Assembly: GCA_021738625.1 (NCBI GenBank)
Contig: JAIPBS010000003.1
Location: 62,001-126,000 of the forward strand
DNA: 64,000 bases
Source of the DNA: Bacteroidales bacterium
GTDB lineage: Bacteria; Bacteroidota; Bacteroidia; Bacteroidales; JAIOZK01
Direction of reading: 5' to 3'
Part shown: piece after piece, positions 62,459-64,000 of the stretch
Layout of the letters: every line of letters begins with the position of its first letter
Numbering within the stretch: the first letter of the stretch is position 1
Position numbers and translations under genes: made by a program
Notes under the pieces: generated by a model
What the model saw: the letters and a program-made list of their open reading frames with translations, nothing else
Told to the model about the DNA's origin: nothing
Databases searched by the model: none

Positions 62459-63265
62459 TTATTTATTTGCTGAAACTGTTATGCTAAAAATCCCTGTTTT
62501 GCTCCTTTTAAAATTCCTTAATTCGTCTAATGTCATGTACTTCAGCAGAAGTGGATTTGGCAATTCAATTTTTTTGTCCTTATGGACTTTAATTTCATTG
62601 AATCCTGCATTTTTTATGATTTCAAGATATTTGTGCTTTTGAATTGCCCCCGAAACACATCCTGCATACATTTCGGCATCCTGCTTGATTTTTTCAGGTA
62701 ACTTCCCTTCAATCACAACATCAGAAATGCAGAAATGTCCTCTTTTCTTTAAAACCCTGAATATTTCACTGAAAGCTTTCTCTTTATCCGGTACAAGGTT
62801 TAAAACACAATTTGAAATAATGACATCATAAGAATCACCTTTCAATGGGATATCTTCGATGTCGCCTTTAACAAATTCAATATTGGGATAACCAGGTCTT
62901 TTATTATTATCAATTGCTTTTTCCACCATTTCATCCGTAAAATCCAAGCCGGTAACTTTACCGCTTTCACCCACTATAGCCCTTACAACAAAGCAATCGT
63001 TCCCGGCCCCGCTTCCTAGATCAAGAACATGGTCCCCCTTTTCAATGCCTGCAAATTCTGTTGGCAGACCACAGCCCAGCCCAAGGTCTGCAGCCGAATT
63101 ATAGCCTTCATTTCGTGTGTAATCTTCACTAAAAATCGCATAATCAACACTTGAGCAGCAATCTGATGTACCGCAACAAGAGGTTTCATTTTGTTGTTTC
63201 TTTGATTGTTGGGCTATTTGACTGTATTTCTCTTTAACAACCGTCTTTAAATTGTTTTTATTCAT
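62459..63265 (-). CDS. arsM: Arsenite S-adenosylmethionine methyltransferase
   Basis: A 268-residue class I methyltransferase that methylates As(III) to mono- and dimethylated species. SAM motif VLDLGSGAGND (residues 80-90); arsenic-site cysteines Cys65 (LGLGCG) and Cys203 (AGCVSGA). A CCGTSDCC cluster (Cys30, 31, 36, 37) near the N-terminus could supply additional thiols. The Cys equivalent to Cys224 of algal ArsM is not visible in the C-terminus. Its ATG overlaps the arsC stop. Confidence 0.93.
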   Translation of the reverse strand: MNKNNLKTVVKEKYSQIAQQSKKQQNETSCCGTSDCCSSVDYAIFSEDYTRNEGYNSAADLGLGCGLPTEFAGIEKGDHVLDLGSGAGNDCFVVRAIVGESGKVTGLDFTDEMVEKAIDNNKRPGYPNIEFVKGDIEDIPLKGDSYDVIISNCVLNLVPDKEKAFSEIFRVLKKRGHFCISDVVIEGKLPEKIKQDAEMYAGCVSGAIQKHKYLEIIKNAGFNEIKVHKDKKIELPNPLLLKYMTLDELRNFKRSKTGIFSITVSANK

Positions 63266-63687
63266 AATGTTGATTTTATTCGTTTGTTATAAAATTCCCG
63301 AAAATCCCTTTTAATCTCGTCGCGTATCCTGCGAAATTCCGATAAAATAAAATCCTCGCTGCCTGTTACTTTTGCCGGGTCTTCAAAGGCAATGTGCAAG
63401 CGGTTTTTCACCTTAGCGGTAAATACGGGGCAACTTTCTTTGGCGCCATTGCAAACTGTAATGACATAGTCAAATTCCTCATCAAGAAATTCGGATACGG
63501 CTTTCGGACTGTTCCGGCTCAAATCTATTCCTTCCTCTTTCATTACCTGAACAGCCCCGGGATGAACCCGTTTACCCGGCTGTGTGCCCGCCGAAAAAAC
63601 ATTTAGGCGACGATCAAATGTTTTTAGAAATCCCCCGGCCATTTGACTGCGACAACTATTTCCCGTACATAGGATTAATATTTTCAT
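63262..63687 (-). CDS. arsC: Arsenate reductase, thioredoxin-coupled (LMW phosphatase fold)
   Basis: A 141-residue enzyme that reduces As(V) to As(III). P-loop CTGNSCRS (Cys7-Arg13) and the redox pair Cys79 and Cys86 (VCNGAKESCPVF) identify the Staphylococcus/Bacillus thioredoxin-linked class, distinct from the glutaredoxin-linked R773 class. Its ATG overlaps the arsR stop (ATGA). Confidence 0.95.
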   Translation of the reverse strand: MKILILCTGNSCRSQMAGGFLKTFDRRLNVFSAGTQPGKRVHPGAVQVMKEEGIDLSRNSPKAVSEFLDEEFDYVITVCNGAKESCPVFTAKVKNRLHIAFEDPAKVTGSEDFILSEFRRIRDEIKRDFREFYNKRIKSTL

Positions 63688-63998
63688 AATTCCTGATCTG
63701 CGTTAAACAATTGATGAAACATCTCCTTTGCCTTTTTCCAGTTTTCGCGATTCAGACAATATTTTATATAAGGAGGTTCGATTTCCCCCTGGATCAGCCC
63801 GGCATATTTCAGCTCTTTCAAATGTTGCGATAAGGTGGAACGTCCAACTGGCAATTCATCAACAAGGTCACCGCTATAACAGCAAGCATTCATCCTGGAT
63901 AACTTTTGTAAAATATACAAACGAACAGGATGCCCCATTGCCTTGGTAATCCTTGCCATTTCTTTAATATCTTCTGACAGTTCAATCTTATTATCCAT
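63684..63998 (-). CDS. arsR: ArsR/SmtB family arsenic-responsive repressor
   Basis: A 104-residue winged-helix repressor. A vicinal cysteine pair NACCYSGDLV (Cys39, Cys40) lies beside the recognition helix (VGRSTLSQHLKELKYAGLI, about residues 51-69) and would bind As(III) to release DNA. It is first in the minus-strand ars operon and begins two bases inside the right edge; its promoter and operator lie outside the window. Confidence 0.93.
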   Translation of the reverse strand: MDNKIELSEDIKEMARITKAMGHPVRLYILQKLSRMNACCYSGDLVDELPVGRSTLSQHLKELKYAGLIQGEIEPPYIKYCLNRENWKKAKEMFHQLFNADQEL

Positions 63999-64000
63999 TT

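Overview
The window reads as chromosomal DNA of an aerobic or facultatively aerobic member of the Bacteroidota (Bacteroidetes). Evidence: two secreted proteins end in type IX secretion (T9SS) type-A sorting domains; the intergenic regions carry the phylum's TAnnTTTG-type -7 promoter element and few Shine-Dalgarno sites; the quinol-cytochrome c step is an Alternative Complex III; and several Bacteroidota-typical families occur (DUF4492 beside cydAB, DUF4159, DUF4920, DUF4143 ATPase, PD40 lipoproteins). No rRNA, tRNA, CRISPR array, insertion sequence or prophage was recognised.

Layout. (1) 0-10 kb, housekeeping: prfA (missing only its first base), pyrF, a T9SS-exported FG-GAP protein, ilvE, a DUF554 membrane protein, htpG, and a lemA/TPM/TPM operon. 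(2) 10.3-33.4 kb, an almost uninterrupted aerobic respiration locus. It holds Alternative Complex III (actABCDEF), a fused system-II cytochrome c synthase (ResB-CcsA), a UbiA-like membrane protein coupled to it, a SlyD-like isomerase with a Cys/His tail, a monoheme cytochrome c, a DUF4920 lipoprotein, SCO, a caa3-type oxidase of the YSHPxVY (A2-like) class (I-III-IV-II), heme O synthase, a decayed histidine kinase, and DUF4492-cydA-cydB followed by a 39-residue CydX-like ORF. Electrons can run quinol to ACIII to cytochrome c to the caa3 oxidase, or quinol directly to cytochrome bd; maturation genes for heme c, CuA and heme O lie among the structural genes. (3) 33.5-44.7 kb, envelope and accessory genes: a large T9SS-exported beta-propeller/PKD protein, two paralogous PD40 lipoproteins, rsmE, a DUF4159 protein, a frameshifted ORF6N gene, a DUF4143 ATPase and a DUF2079 membrane protein. 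(4) 44.9-58.3 kb, translation, RNA and cold adaptation: an EF-G outside a str operon, two DEAD-box helicases, an erythromycin-esterase-like protein, a decayed lipoprotein, an ECF sigma/membrane-protein pair divergent from a membrane LytTR regulator, a B12-binding radical SAM protein, a fatty acid desaturase, an RRM protein with a long leader, a CspA-like protein and a second CSD protein. (5) 58.6-64 kb, a minus-strand arsenic operon arsR-arsC-arsM-acr3-arsE-arsF-arsG-arsP-like permease.

The most interesting points are: the arsEFG cassette, whose cysteines could form a cytosol-membrane-periplasm thiol relay; the respiratory locus with its fused hexaheme ActA, its coupled UbiA-like protein and its un-annotated CydX-like peptide; an 11-bp minisatellite whose last unit contains the start codon of heme O synthase; and the cold-shock cluster with its leader and promoter palindrome. 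Three genes are frameshifted while their neighbours are intact.
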